This document shows, in pieces, positions 1 to 8,263 of a stretch of DNA of 38,479 nt. How positions within the stretch are numbered: position 1 is the first letter of the stretch; each line of letters opens with the position of its first letter. The notes under the pieces were generated by a model, which saw only the letters and a list, made by a program, of their open reading frames with translations, ran no database searches and was not told the DNA's origin. The translations under genes were made by a program, and so were the position numbers. Source of the DNA: an uncultured Phascolarctobacterium sp. (lineage in GTDB: Bacteria; Bacillota; Negativicutes; Acidaminococcales; Acidaminococcaceae); assembly GCA_900541915.1 (NCBI GenBank), contig UQLS01000019.1:1-38479 (forward strand). Direction: 5' to 3'.

Positions 1-56
1 CTATAAGCTTTCCTGAACCACGCGCATAGCGCGAGGTTTTCTTTTTATTCAGCAAC

Positions 57-86
57 AAAAAGCTCCTGAAGTTTCCTTCAAGAGCT
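57..86 (-). terminator. Rho-independent terminator after rpmF
   Basis: On the minus strand AGCTCTTGAAG, a GAAA loop and CTTCAGGAGCT form a hairpin with one mismatch, followed by a short T run. It lies 14 bases past the rpmF stop and closes the yceD-rpmF unit. Confidence 0.8.
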
Positions 87-99
87 CATAAGTTCTGAA

Positions 100-279
100 T
101 TATTCAGCTTTAGCAATGACTTGTTTGCCATTGTAGTAACCGCATTCAGGGCAAACACGGTGCGGCATTTTCATTTCATGACATTGCGGGCATTCAATCA
201 TGCCGGGTACAGTCAATTTCCAGTTAGCACGACGGGAATCACGACGGGCTTTGGACATTTTTCTCTTAGGTACTGCCAT
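100..279 (-). CDS. rpmF: 50S ribosomal protein L32
   Basis: The 59-residue product begins MAVPKRKMSKARRDSRRA, the classic L32 amino terminus, and is a structural protein of the large ribosomal subunit. Two CxxC pairs (CPQC at residues 30-33, CPEC at 43-46) form the zinc-ribbon seen in zinc-binding L32 forms. The start ATG at 277-279 follows a good AGGAGG ribosome binding site. The gene lies 35 bases after yceD on the same strand, the usual bacterial yceD-rpmF pairing, and ends in a clear terminator. Length is typical of the family and nothing looks broken. Confidence 0.96.
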   Translation of the reverse strand: MAVPKRKMSKARRDSRRANWKLTVPGMIECPQCHEMKMPHRVCPECGYYNGKQVIAKAE

Positions 280-314
280 TTCTCAACACACCTCCTCAGT
301 GCTATCAGGTAAAT

Positions 315-818
315 TTAATTTTTGATGAATTGCTTTAATGCCGCCAGCCGAGGATCAACAGAGAACCTGTCGCATCCGCAGTCGCCGCTGTTGAGATCAG
401 CTCCGCAGACAGGACAAAGTCCCTTGCAGTCTTCTTTGCAGAGAGCTTGGATGGGCTCTGCAAGCAGCAGGCTTTCACGAAGCGGTTCCGTTACATCAAC
501 GATATCCGAATCGTACACAAAAGCATCTTTTTCGATATTTTCAGCACTTGCCGGATAAAACTTCTCCAAAACATCTGCTTTTGTAACAGCCGTAAACTCT
601 TTCAGGCAACGCCCGCAAGTGCGCCGCACCTGCGCGCTCAATTCGGCCTCCAGGAGCAATACGTCACCGGCGTTACTGATACAGCCTTCCGCCCTCACTG
701 TTCCGACAACGTCCATATCAGCAGGCGTTATCTCCAGTTCTTCGGGTGAAAGGTCATAGGCAAAAGTCTTTTTGCCGACCAGTCTTCTTTTGATTTCTGC
801 GACATTTAATTTAATCAT
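315..818 (-). CDS. yceD: YceD/DUF177 family protein
   Basis: This 167-residue protein belongs to the YceD (DUF177) family, almost always found directly upstream of rpmF. Homologues have been linked to 23S rRNA accumulation; the biochemical role is not settled. Visible features are a central CGRC pair at about residues 72-75 and a cysteine-rich carboxyl half (CKEDCKGLCPVCGADL, then CGC) that probably binds zinc. A consensus promoter lies just upstream and rpmF follows closely, so the two are probably co-transcribed. The ribosome binding site is weak (GGTGA). Confidence 0.88.
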   Translation of the reverse strand: MIKLNVAEIKRRLVGKKTFAYDLSPEELEITPADMDVVGTVRAEGCISNAGDVLLLEAELSAQVRRTCGRCLKEFTAVTKADVLEKFYPASAENIEKDAFVYDSDIVDVTEPLRESLLLAEPIQALCKEDCKGLCPVCGADLNSGDCGCDRFSVDPRLAALKQFIKN

Positions 819-836
819 ATTTCACCAATCGTTACA

Positions 837-865
837 ATTATATCTATGCACGGCCTCTTTGTCAA
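837..865 (-). promoter_or_regulatory. Consensus sigma-A promoter for yceD-rpmF
   Basis: On the minus strand TTGACA (860-865) and TATAAT (837-842) are separated by exactly 17 bases. The start codon of yceD is about 20 bases downstream of the -10 box. Confidence 0.85.
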
Positions 866-909
866 GTAAAACATCTTGTGCCGTTGAAAATAACTTGCAT
901 GCAAATAAA

Positions 910-2118
910 TTATAACTTAATAATCCTTCTGCAAATATTATAAGTATCACGAGCTATAACCAGCTCTTCATTAGTAGGAATAACAAAGATTTTTACGCGG
1001 GCACGTTTAACGCTGATTTCGCGGGCTTTACCGCGTACTTTGTTAAGGTCAGGGTCAATACGGGTGCCAAGATATTCCAAACCGTTGCAGATTTTATCAC
1101 GCATAAAGGGAGAATTTTCTCCCAAGCCTGCCGTAAAGACGATAGCATCCACACCGCCCATGGCAGCAACATAACCGCCGATATATTTTTTAACTTTATA
1201 GGCAAATACATCAATCGCCAGCTGACTGCGCTCATCGCCGCGGTTAGCAGCACTTTCCAGATCTCTGAAGTCGCTGGACAAACCGGAAATACCCAAGATG
1301 CCGCTGCGTCTGTTCAGATAATCATCAATCTGCTGAGCATCCATATTTTCCTTTTCCATCAGGAAGGGAATAATTGCCGGGTCAATCTCGCCGCTGCGGG
1401 TACCCATAATCAAACCTTCCAAAGGAGTGTAGCCCATGCTGGTATCAATGGATTTACCGTATTTGATTGCCGCAATGCTGGCGCCATTGCCCAAATGACA
1501 GGTAATAATACGCAAATCATTCATATGCTCGCCCATCATCTCTGCCGCTACCTGCGCAACATATTTATGGGAAGTACCGTGGAAACCGTATCTGCGCAAA
1601 CCGTATTTAACATACATTTCATAGGGCAGGCCATAAAGGTACGCAACTTTAGGCATGGTCTGATGGAAAGCCGTATCAAAGACTGCAACCTGCGGAGTAT
1701 CGCGCATCAAATCCATGCAGGCCCTGATGCCATACAGATTAGGCGGATTATGCAGCGGTGCAATTTCGCTGCAGGCTTCAATTCCCTGCAGAACATCAGA
1801 GGTAATCAGCACACTGTCGGTGAAACGTTCACCGCCATGTACAACACGATGACCCACAGCATCAATTTCCGACATATCGGAAATAACGCCGTACTCGCTG
1901 TTAGTCAGCGCTTTCAGTGCCATCTGAATCCCAACCTTATGGTCAGGAATTTCCTCCGTAAAATCTACTGTATATTTACCGGACGGCGTATGCTTAAGGC
2001 TGGAACCTTCCATGCCGATGCGCTCAATCAGGCCCTTAGCCATTACCTTTTCGCCTTCCATGTTGATCAGCTGATATTTAATTGACGAACTGCCACAGTT
2101 TACAACAAAAACGATCAC
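910..2118 (-). CDS. ackA: Acetate kinase
   Basis: The enzyme converts acetyl phosphate and ADP to acetate and ATP, the energy-yielding last step of acetate fermentation. At 402 residues it has normal family length. Recognisable ASKHA-fold motifs are the amino-terminal VNCGSSSIKY, the GTRSGEIDP segment in the middle, and FTAGLGENS near the carboxyl end. The start is GTG at 2116-2118, seven bases after a strong AGGAGG site. Phosphotransacetylase is not adjacent, so the usual pta-ackA pairing is absent here. It is transcribed divergently from tmcAL, whose product also uses acetate. No strong terminator is visible after the stop, only a short TTGCATGCAA palindrome near 890-905. Confidence 0.97.
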   Translation of the reverse strand: MIVFVVNCGSSSIKYQLINMEGEKVMAKGLIERIGMEGSSLKHTPSGKYTVDFTEEIPDHKVGIQMALKALTNSEYGVISDMSEIDAVGHRVVHGGERFTDSVLITSDVLQGIEACSEIAPLHNPPNLYGIRACMDLMRDTPQVAVFDTAFHQTMPKVAYLYGLPYEMYVKYGLRRYGFHGTSHKYVAQVAAEMMGEHMNDLRIITCHLGNGASIAAIKYGKSIDTSMGYTPLEGLIMGTRSGEIDPAIIPFLMEKENMDAQQIDDYLNRRSGILGISGLSSDFRDLESAANRGDERSQLAIDVFAYKVKKYIGGYVAAMGGVDAIVFTAGLGENSPFMRDKICNGLEYLGTRIDPDLNKVRGKAREISVKRARVKIFVIPTNEELVIARDTYNICRRIIKL

Positions 2119-2263
2119 GATAAGCCTCCTGCAAATATTATTGACTATTTTATAAAAACGGGCTGTAATCTTCTAATAAACTATATTTATAGTATACACT
2201 AATTTTAAGAAATTGAACAGACTATTTTATGACCTGCTACTAATTTTTCCGAATTTATTTTTA

Positions 2264-2272
2264 TGTTATAAT
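2264..2272 (+). promoter_or_regulatory. Extended -10 promoter for tmcAL
   Basis: TATAAT at 2267-2272 is preceded by an extended -10 element (TGT). No good -35 box is seen. The start codon of tmcAL lies 35 bases downstream. Confidence 0.5.
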
Positions 2273-2307
2273 TTAAGCAAGACAAATTTTTGTACAGGAG
2301 TATCATC

Positions 2308-3489
2308 ATGCAGCAGGCAGCAGGAATTATTGCAGAATATAACCCTTTCCATAACGGACATCTTTATCATTTGCAGCAGACCAAAGAAAAAACCAAGCTG
2401 CCAGTAATAGTTATTATGAGCGGCAGTATTATGCAGCGAGGAGAGCCAGCTTTATTGGATAAATGGACACGCGCCCGTCTTGCTGTCGATAACGGTGCAG
2501 ATCTTGTCATCGAGCTGCCCGCTGCTTTTTCTCTGCGCAGCGCGCAATATTTTGCATCCGGAGCAGTTGCACTGCTGCAATCCTGCGGCTGCGTAAGCAC
2601 GCTATCCTGCGGTACAGAAAATCCTGCAACTGAATTTACTGCTCTTGCCACTGCCCTAACATCAACAGAATGCAGCAAACTGCTGCAGGAAAAGCTTCAG
2701 CAAGGCCTTTCCTACGCTGCTGCCAGCGAACAGGCCCTGCAGGAACTTACTAGCAAAAAAATACAGCTTAATACCCCCAACGACATTTTAGCGCTGGAAT
2801 ATTCCAAAGCACTGCTCCAAACAGCTATTAGGCCTATCTTTATCCAGCGTCAGCATGCTGATTATAATGACACTGCTATCAGCGGCAATATTGCCAGTGC
2901 TACCGCAATCAGGCAAGCTTTGCTTGCCGGTAAAACTGCCGATATTGCTCAAGCAGTACCAGCAAATGTAAACCATGAACTTATTGCACTTCCCTATGAT
3001 TTTGCGCTTTCCCGGCAAATGCTCTGGCTGCTTATCAGTTATCGCCTGCGCATGCTTACTCCGCAGCAAATCGCCCTATCCTGTCAATGCAGCGAAGGCT
3101 TGGAGAATTTACTGAAACGTGCTGAATCCTGTACATCTTTAGCTGGGGCTGTTGCTGAATGCAGCGGCAAACGTTATCCAGCCTCCCGCATCAGACGGCT
3201 TTTGCTGCAGCTACTGCTGCATCACTCTGCAGAAGACTTTGCCCAGGACGAACCTGCTTACCTGCGTATTTTAGCCTTTAACGAGCAAGGCCGCAGCTTA
3301 TTAAAAGACATCAAGAAAAATAGCTCTCTGCCTCTGCTTACTAAGCTTGGCCGCAACCCCTTCCGCAATCAAAACAGGGCTTTCAGACTGCAGCTGGAAC
3401 TTGATATAGCCGCCAGTGACCTTTTGGCATTACTGCAGCAGTGTCCTTCCGGCAGCGATTTTCTCACATCGCCCTATTACAGAAAATAA
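2308..3489 (+). CDS. tmcAL: tRNA(Met) cytidine acetate ligase
   Basis: This family (formerly YlbM/DUF795) activates acetate with ATP as acetyl-adenylate and transfers it to the wobble cytidine of elongator tRNA(Met), making N4-acetylcytidine. The amino terminus carries the nucleotidyltransferase signature AEYNPFHNGH (HxGH at residues 15-18), followed by SGSIMQRGEPALLDKW, characteristic of the family. An upstream in-frame ATG exists at 2290, but the AGGAG site at 2296-2300 places the start at 2308, giving 393 residues. It is a single-gene unit followed directly by a terminator. Divergence from ackA is a plausible metabolic link through acetate, but no shared control is proven. Confidence 0.9.
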   Translation: MQQAAGIIAEYNPFHNGHLYHLQQTKEKTKLPVIVIMSGSIMQRGEPALLDKWTRARLAVDNGADLVIELPAAFSLRSAQYFASGAVALLQSCGCVSTLSCGTENPATEFTALATALTSTECSKLLQEKLQQGLSYAAASEQALQELTSKKIQLNTPNDILALEYSKALLQTAIRPIFIQRQHADYNDTAISGNIASATAIRQALLAGKTADIAQAVPANVNHELIALPYDFALSRQMLWLLISYRLRMLTPQQIALSCQCSEGLENLLKRAESCTSLAGAVAECSGKRYPASRIRRLLLQLLLHHSAEDFAQDEPAYLRILAFNEQGRSLLKDIKKNSSLPLLTKLGRNPFRNQNRAFRLQLELDIAASDLLALLQQCPSGSDFLTSPYYRK

Positions 3490-3490
3490 A

Positions 3491-3526
3491 AAAGGTGCAT
3501 ATCATTAAGATATGCACCTTTTTTTT
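3491..3526. terminator. Bidirectional terminator between tmcAL and the coiled-coil gene
   Basis: AAGGTGCATATC and GATATGCACCTT pair around an ATTA loop. A T run follows on the plus side and an A run precedes it, so the hairpin can stop transcription from both convergent genes. Confidence 0.9.
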
Positions 3527-3529
3527 AGA

Positions 3530-4123
3530 CTATTCTTCTTCGTCCATACCGCTGTCCAGCAGATTTTGTTTTCTGCTTTCAAGATTTCTGCGTTCTTCCA
3601 TAATACTGCCGCGATTATCAGCCAAGCCCTGCAATGCAGACTGCAGATTGCTGCCCAGATAAGCCAGCATATCATCAGCATATTGCAAAGATTCCTGTTT
3701 TACACGTTCAGCATATTCATCAGCTTCCTGCTTAACCTCTTCCTGATAACGCAGAGCATTAGCCTTAATATCCTCAGCAACAGCATTAGCCTGTTTAACG
3801 ATTTCTTCCTGCTGAATTTTGCGGTCAGCTTCAGCATTGGCTGCGCCTACAATACGTTCAGCTTCGCTTTTAGCCTGCTGTACAATACGGTCTGCTTCTT
3901 CATAAGCTTTGTTGACAATGCTCTTCTGCTCTTCCAATACCTGGCTGGCACTGCGAACTTCTTTAGGAATAGCTTCCTTAAGATCGTCAAGAATGCTGAT
4001 AAAATCATTCTCTTCAATAATTACCTTATCTACCAACGGCAGACGACGAGCGCTGGCAAGCATCTCATAAGCTTCTTCAAAAATTCTGTCTAAAGCTACA
4101 TTAGTATTATTACGTTCAATCAT
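3530..4123 (-). CDS. Coiled-coil protein of unknown function
   Basis: I do not recognise a named family with confidence. Similar proteins are often loosely annotated as ATPases or F0-subunit-b-like, but no Walker motif is visible. Residues about 60-170 are long charged heptads rich in Glu, Ala, Lys and Gln, consistent with an extended coiled coil; the amino-terminal part is ordinary globular sequence and the tail ends in an acidic DEEE. No signal peptide or membrane helix is seen. Two in-frame ATGs lie six bases apart; the second (4121-4123) sits six bases after GAGGG and is preferred. It follows coaD by 18 bases on the same strand and is probably co-transcribed with it. Confidence 0.7.
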   Translation of the reverse strand: MIERNNTNVALDRIFEEAYEMLASARRLPLVDKVIIEENDFISILDDLKEAIPKEVRSASQVLEEQKSIVNKAYEEADRIVQQAKSEAERIVGAANAEADRKIQQEEIVKQANAVAEDIKANALRYQEEVKQEADEYAERVKQESLQYADDMLAYLGSNLQSALQGLADNRGSIMEERRNLESRKQNLLDSGMDEEE

Positions 4124-4141
4124 GTGCATCCCTCTTCCCTG

Positions 4142-4633
4142 CTACTCTAACTTTTTTGCAACATGCTCACGTACTCTTTCCTCAATACATTCGGGCACCA
4201 GGTCTTTCAGCTGTCCGCCAAAGGTGGCAAGCTCGCGGACGCCTGAAGAGCTGACAAAAGAATATTTGGCATTAGTCATAATAAAAACAGTTTCCAGATG
4301 CTGATCAATCTTCTTAATCAGCAGCGCACGCTGGAATTCGTATTCAAAATCAGAAAAGGCTCTCAGACCTCTGACGATAAACGGAGCTTTTTCCTGCACA
4401 CAGAACTCATTCAACAGTCCGGAGAAATGTGTTACCCTGACATTGGGTATGTGCTTGGTAGCAAGCTTCAGCATTTCTACCCTTTCTTCCATGGAAAACA
4501 TTGCCTTATCTTTTCCGGGATTATGAAAAACGCTGACGATGATTTCATCAAACATAGCGCTTGCTCTTTCGAAAATGTCTATATGACCTTTAGTTACAGG
4601 GTCAAAACTTCCTGGACAAACTGCTCTGCGCAT
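4142..4633 (-). CDS. coaD: Phosphopantetheine adenylyltransferase
   Basis: CoaD catalyses the penultimate step of coenzyme A synthesis, joining 4'-phosphopantetheine to AMP from ATP. The 163-residue length is typical. The protein begins MRRAVCPGSFDPVTKGH, containing the T/HxGH nucleotidyltransferase motif at residues 14-17, and has the late VSSSGVRELATFGG segment of the family. The ATG is preceded by AGGAGG. It is followed closely by the coiled-coil gene; rsmD lies 123 bases upstream, and rsmD-coaD order is common in Firmicutes. An 18-base palindrome in the upstream gap may be an operator. Confidence 0.96.
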   Translation of the reverse strand: MRRAVCPGSFDPVTKGHIDIFERASAMFDEIIVSVFHNPGKDKAMFSMEERVEMLKLATKHIPNVRVTHFSGLLNEFCVQEKAPFIVRGLRAFSDFEYEFQRALLIKKIDQHLETVFIMTNAKYSFVSSSGVRELATFGGQLKDLVPECIEERVREHVAKKLE

Positions 4634-4681
4634 AGCCAGACCTCCTAAAATATCTTTGGCGTAAATGTCAAAGTATTATTC

Positions 4682-4699
4682 TATGTCCTATTCGACATA
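4682..4699. promoter_or_regulatory. Perfect 6-bp-arm palindrome upstream of coaD
   Basis: TATGTC, a six-base centre and GACATA form an interrupted palindrome. On the minus strand it overlaps a possible TAGAAT -10 box for coaD, where a repressor would act. The regulator is unknown. Confidence 0.35.
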
Positions 4700-4756
4700 A
4701 AAAGATTATTTCCTTTATTTTGCATAAATTTATTTTGCAGATTTTTATATACAGTA

Positions 4757-5323
4757 TTATTGCTCACTGCTGCCGTTAAAACGGATAAAATCAATCAAAG
4801 TTTCTCCGTACTTTTCACTGCGTACTAATTCATATTCCTGCGGCAGTAAAGTTATCTCTTCGTGACAGGCACGCTCTACAATCAAGTAGCCGCCTTCGTT
4901 AAACAGCGGTGCAGCTTTTAGAGCAGCTGCAATCTTATCCAGCCATCCCTTATTATAGGGCGGGTCGCAGAAAGCAAAATCAAAACGCTGTCCCTGCCTG
5001 TACAGCCTGTCAATAACATTTACCGCGTTGCCTTTAATAACCGTACAGTCAGCCTGTGCCCGGCACTTAGCAATATTACTTTCTACCAGCCTCAGCGACT
5101 CTTTGCTTTCATCAATAAAAGTAATCGCTTCTGCCCCGCGGCTCCAGCTTTCCAGTCCCAGGTTGCCTGTTCCCGCAAAAAGGTCCAGTACCCTGGCACC
5201 GATAATTTTGCTGCCGATAATATTAAAAACCGATTCTTTAACCCGGTCAGCAGTAGGACGCACATCCATATTTTTGGGCGTAGTCAGCTGCAGTCCCCGA
5301 GCCCGTCCGGTAATTATCCTCAT
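4757..5323 (-). CDS. rsmD: 16S rRNA (guanine(966)-N2)-methyltransferase
   Basis: RsmD methylates N2 of G966 in 16S rRNA using S-adenosylmethionine. Its 188 residues match the family. The SAM-binding loop VLDLFAGTGNLGLE lies at about residues 45-58 and the catalytic N-methyltransferase motif DPPY at 120-123. The amino terminus MRIITGRARGLQL is typical, as is the DVRPTADRVKESVFNII segment. The ATG follows TAGGAG. It is followed at a distance by coaD on the same strand, the usual rsmD-coaD neighbourhood. Confidence 0.95.
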   Translation of the reverse strand: MRIITGRARGLQLTTPKNMDVRPTADRVKESVFNIIGSKIIGARVLDLFAGTGNLGLESWSRGAEAITFIDESKESLRLVESNIAKCRAQADCTVIKGNAVNVIDRLYRQGQRFDFAFCDPPYNKGWLDKIAAALKAAPLFNEGGYLIVERACHEEITLLPQEYELVRSEKYGETLIDFIRFNGSSEQ

Positions 5324-5339
5324 ATAAAACTCCTAACTA

Positions 5340-5348
5340 TGTTATAAT
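5340..5348 (+). promoter_or_regulatory. Extended -10 promoter for the DUF4127 gene
   Basis: TGT followed by TATAAT (5343-5348) lies about 38 bases before the GTG start. No clear -35 box is visible; the upstream part would lie at the start of rsmD. Confidence 0.5.
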
Positions 5349-5386
5349 GTTACCAAATAAAATTTTTACGCAAAGGAGCAGCTACC

Positions 5387-7018
5387 GTGAAAAAATTTCT
5401 TTTCTTTCTGATTTTTTCCGTACTGCTCTTTTATTTTGCCTGCTGGCAGCTTCCTGACGCGCAGCCTGTCAGCCTTGCGCCGCTGCCTCAAAGCAGCACG
5501 ACGCTGCTGCTGCCGCTGGACAGTCGTCCTGTCTGCACCAAAATGCCTGAGCAGCTGGGCCAGCTTGCAGGTACAACAGTAATTTTACCGCCAATCGGCT
5601 TTCTTGACAACTACCAGCAGCCTGCTGCCAGAGAAAAACTTTATTTATGGCTGAATGATAACCTTTCAGGCAAAAATAATGCTATTATCTCTTCCGACCT
5701 GCTTATTCACGGCGGACTGATTAACTCACGGCTGCCTTTAGGACAGATGGAAGAGCAGCGTCATTTTCTTTCAGAAATGCAGCGACTGCAAACTGCTCAT
5801 CCCAATACCCAGGTAAGTGTTTTTTCCATTATACCGCGCCTTTTAGTCAGCGACCATCTGCTGCCAGACCGCTGGTATCAGTGGCACCTTATGCAGTACG
5901 CGCGTCTGAAAGATATGACGGAAACCTTTAATGATCCGCAGCTTACTCTGGAACTTTTGGCGATTGAAAATAAGATTCCCCAGGATATTCTGAAAAAATA
6001 CACTTCATTATACAGCAATAACGACCGCTTTAACAAATATTTGCTTACTCTGCCGCTGAGCAATATTTATACCGTTATCGGTCAGGATGATGGTTCCAGC
6101 TTTGGTCTGCCCAACCGCAATACCAATCACGCCCGTATGTACGCTGCAGGGCGCTCCGGGCATATCACCTACGGTGCCGATGAAATCGCCGCAGTACTTA
6201 TTGCGCGCAATTATCTTCAGCAGCAGCATTATGTGCCCACAATCTATCTGCAATACGCTGCACCGGAAATGGAATTTCTTTATATGCCCTTTATGGCAGC
6301 CAGCGTCGGAGAAACCTTACGCGATAAAATAACTCTTGCAGGCGCCAAATTAACCGAAGATAAAAACTTAGCTGATATTATTCTTTATATTAACTGCGGC
6401 AATGATAATTTTCAGCCGCACAAAAAACAGGCACAGGAGCTGCAGCAGCTGTTAAATAATTATAAGCATGTCGCTTTAGTCGACCTGTCAGCAAACTATA
6501 TGGAAGATGAACTGCTGATGCCGCTATTACTACGCTATAACGTCCCTCTCAATAAATTATCAGCCTATGCCGGCTGGAACACTTTCAGCAACTCTGCCGG
6601 AACAGCGATTGCTCAGGCTGTTATTTTTGCCGGACGCTGCCAGCAGCTGCCACCGGAGCAACTGCCTGCGCTTTATGCTGCCAACCTTACCTTTACAGCA
6701 GAGCGACTATTGGACGATTACATTTATCAGAAACTTTTCTGCCCGGAACTCAAAAAGACACTGGAAATGCATAATTATGATTCCTATAATCTTTCTCCTG
6801 ACGGGCAGCACCTGGCGCAGATGCTTACCCAGCAGTATATGAACCGCAAGACAGCAGAACTGCTGCACTACAATCTTGGCCGTACACCTTTTTACAGCAC
6901 AGCTGAAAAAGATTATTACCTTACAGAGCTTACTGCTGCTGTGTATCTGCCCTGGAACAGAGTCTTCGAGATAGGGTTAGATGTAAATACTGCTTGCGGC
7001 ATACAAAACAAAAAATAA
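5387..7018 (+). CDS. DUF4127 family exported protein
   Basis: A 543-residue protein of the DUF4127 family, whose function is unknown. The first 20 or so residues (KKFLFFLIFSVLLFYFACW) form a signal peptide or amino-terminal membrane anchor, so the rest should be outside the cytoplasm. The family signature LLLPLDSRPVCTKMP follows at about residues 44-58, then SSDLLIHGGLINSRLPLG near 103-120 and an IGQDDGSSFG segment near the middle. Conserved Asp, His and Arg in these segments suggest a metal or sugar-binding active site, but that is inference. The start is GTG at 5387, following AAAGGAG; no in-frame ATG fits the signal peptide as well. It stands alone between divergent rsmD and convergent purH-like genes. 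Confidence 0.8.
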   Translation: MKKFLFFLIFSVLLFYFACWQLPDAQPVSLAPLPQSSTTLLLPLDSRPVCTKMPEQLGQLAGTTVILPPIGFLDNYQQPAAREKLYLWLNDNLSGKNNAIISSDLLIHGGLINSRLPLGQMEEQRHFLSEMQRLQTAHPNTQVSVFSIIPRLLVSDHLLPDRWYQWHLMQYARLKDMTETFNDPQLTLELLAIENKIPQDILKKYTSLYSNNDRFNKYLLTLPLSNIYTVIGQDDGSSFGLPNRNTNHARMYAAGRSGHITYGADEIAAVLIARNYLQQQHYVPTIYLQYAAPEMEFLYMPFMAASVGETLRDKITLAGAKLTEDKNLADIILYINCGNDNFQPHKKQAQELQQLLNNYKHVALVDLSANYMEDELLMPLLLRYNVPLNKLSAYAGWNTFSNSAGTAIAQAVIFAGRCQQLPPEQLPALYAANLTFTAERLLDDYIYQKLFCPELKKTLEMHNYDSYNLSPDGQHLAQMLTQQYMNRKTAELLHYNLGRTPFYSTAEKDYYLTELTAAVYLPWNRVFEIGLDVNTACGIQNKK

Positions 7019-7024
7019 ACAAAA

Positions 7025-7054
7025 AAGACTGCAGTCATAAAACTGCAGTCTTTT
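7025..7054. terminator. Bidirectional terminator
   Basis: AAGACTGCAGT and ACTGCAGTCTT pair around CATAAA, flanked by A and T runs. It serves both the DUF4127 gene (plus) and the AICAR formyltransferase gene (minus). Confidence 0.88.
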
Positions 7055-7069
7055 AAATTTACTGACAAA

Positions 7070-8251
7070 TTAATGATGGAACAAACGCAGACCGGTGAAA
7101 GCCATAGCCATGCCATATTTATCGCAGGTTTCAATAACATTATCATCACGGATAGAACCGCCTGCCTGAGCAATATACTGTACGCCGCTGCGATGAGCGC
7201 GTTCAATATTGTCGCCGAAGGGGAAGAAAGCGTCGCTGCCTAAAGCAACATCTTTCAGCTGAGCAATCCATGCTTTCTTTTCTTCACGAGTCAGCGGTTC
7301 AGGTTTTTCAGTAAAGAAGTTTTCCCAAACGCCATCTGCCAGTACATCTTCATAATCATCGGAAATATATACGTCGATGGTATTGTCGCGATCCGGACGG
7401 CGGATAGAATCTTTAAAGGGAAGTGCCAAAACTTTCGGATTTTGACGCAGCCACCAGATGTCAGCTTTGTTGCCGGCAAGACGAGTACAATGTACGCGGG
7501 ATTGCTGACCGGCGCCAATGCCGATAGCCTGACCGTCTTTTACATAGCAAACAGAATTAGACTGAGTGTATTTTAAAGTAATAAGAGCAATCAGCAAATC
7601 GCGTACTGCAGCTTCAGGAATTTCCTTGTTCACAGTAGGACGATTTACCAGCAAATCAGCAGTGATTTTTGCTTCGTTGCGGTCCTGCTCAAAAGTAATG
7701 CCGAATACTTCCTTACTTTCAACCAGTTCAGGTACATAATCAGGGTCAATTTTAATTACGTTATAAGTACCTTTACGTTTGGTTTTTAAAATAGCCAGTG
7801 CTTCATCAGTATAACCAGGAGCAATAACGCCGTCAGAAACTTCACGCGCCAGCATGGTTGCGGTTTCTTTATCGCAAACATCGGACAGAGCAACAAAGTC
7901 ACCGTAAGAGCTCATACGGTCTGCGCCGCGGGCACGAGCATAAGCAGTTGCCAGCGGAGAAAGCTCCAGATCATCTACATAATAGATTTTTTTCAAAGTG
8001 TCGCTCATCGGCAGGCCTACGGCAGCACCAGCCGGGCTGACATGTTTAAAAGATGCAGCTGCAGGCAGTCCGGTAGCTTCTTTTAATTCTTTTACCAGCT
8101 GCCAGCTGTTGAAAGCATCAAGGAAATTGATGTAGCCGGGACGGCCATTCAAAACTTCGATAGGCAGCTCTTTGCCATTTTTCATATAAATGCGTGCTTT
8201 GGCCTGATTGGGATTGCAGCCGTATTTCAAGGCTAATTCGTTCACGTTCAT
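7070..8251 (-). CDS. Single-domain AICAR formyltransferase
   Basis: This 393-residue protein matches the AICAR transformylase part of PurH, which formylates AICAR (ZMP) with 10-formyltetrahydrofolate in purine synthesis. The catalytic Lys-His pair is seen in the KHVSPAG segment near residue 69, and later segments (QSNSVCYVKDGQAIGIGAGQQSR, DAFFPFGDNIERA, AQAGGSIRDD) are family hallmarks. The amino-terminal IMP cyclohydrolase (MGS-like) domain of bifunctional PurH (about 510-530 residues) is absent, and the protein starts directly with ELALKYGCNPNQ. The ATG follows AAGGAGG, so this is not an assembly truncation. IMP cyclohydrolase must be encoded elsewhere. A ZTP riboswitch and consensus promoter precede it. 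Confidence 0.92.
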   Translation of the reverse strand: MNVNELALKYGCNPNQAKARIYMKNGKELPIEVLNGRPGYINFLDAFNSWQLVKELKEATGLPAAASFKHVSPAGAAVGLPMSDTLKKIYYVDDLELSPLATAYARARGADRMSSYGDFVALSDVCDKETATMLAREVSDGVIAPGYTDEALAILKTKRKGTYNVIKIDPDYVPELVESKEVFGITFEQDRNEAKITADLLVNRPTVNKEIPEAAVRDLLIALITLKYTQSNSVCYVKDGQAIGIGAGQQSRVHCTRLAGNKADIWWLRQNPKVLALPFKDSIRRPDRDNTIDVYISDDYEDVLADGVWENFFTEKPEPLTREEKKAWIAQLKDVALGSDAFFPFGDNIERAHRSGVQYIAQAGGSIRDDNVIETCDKYGMAMAFTGLRLFHH

Positions 8252-8263
8252 AACCTCCTTAAA

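Noticed and set aside
890..905. TTGCATGCAA palindrome as the ackA terminator
   Set aside because: The stem is only five base pairs and no good T run follows.
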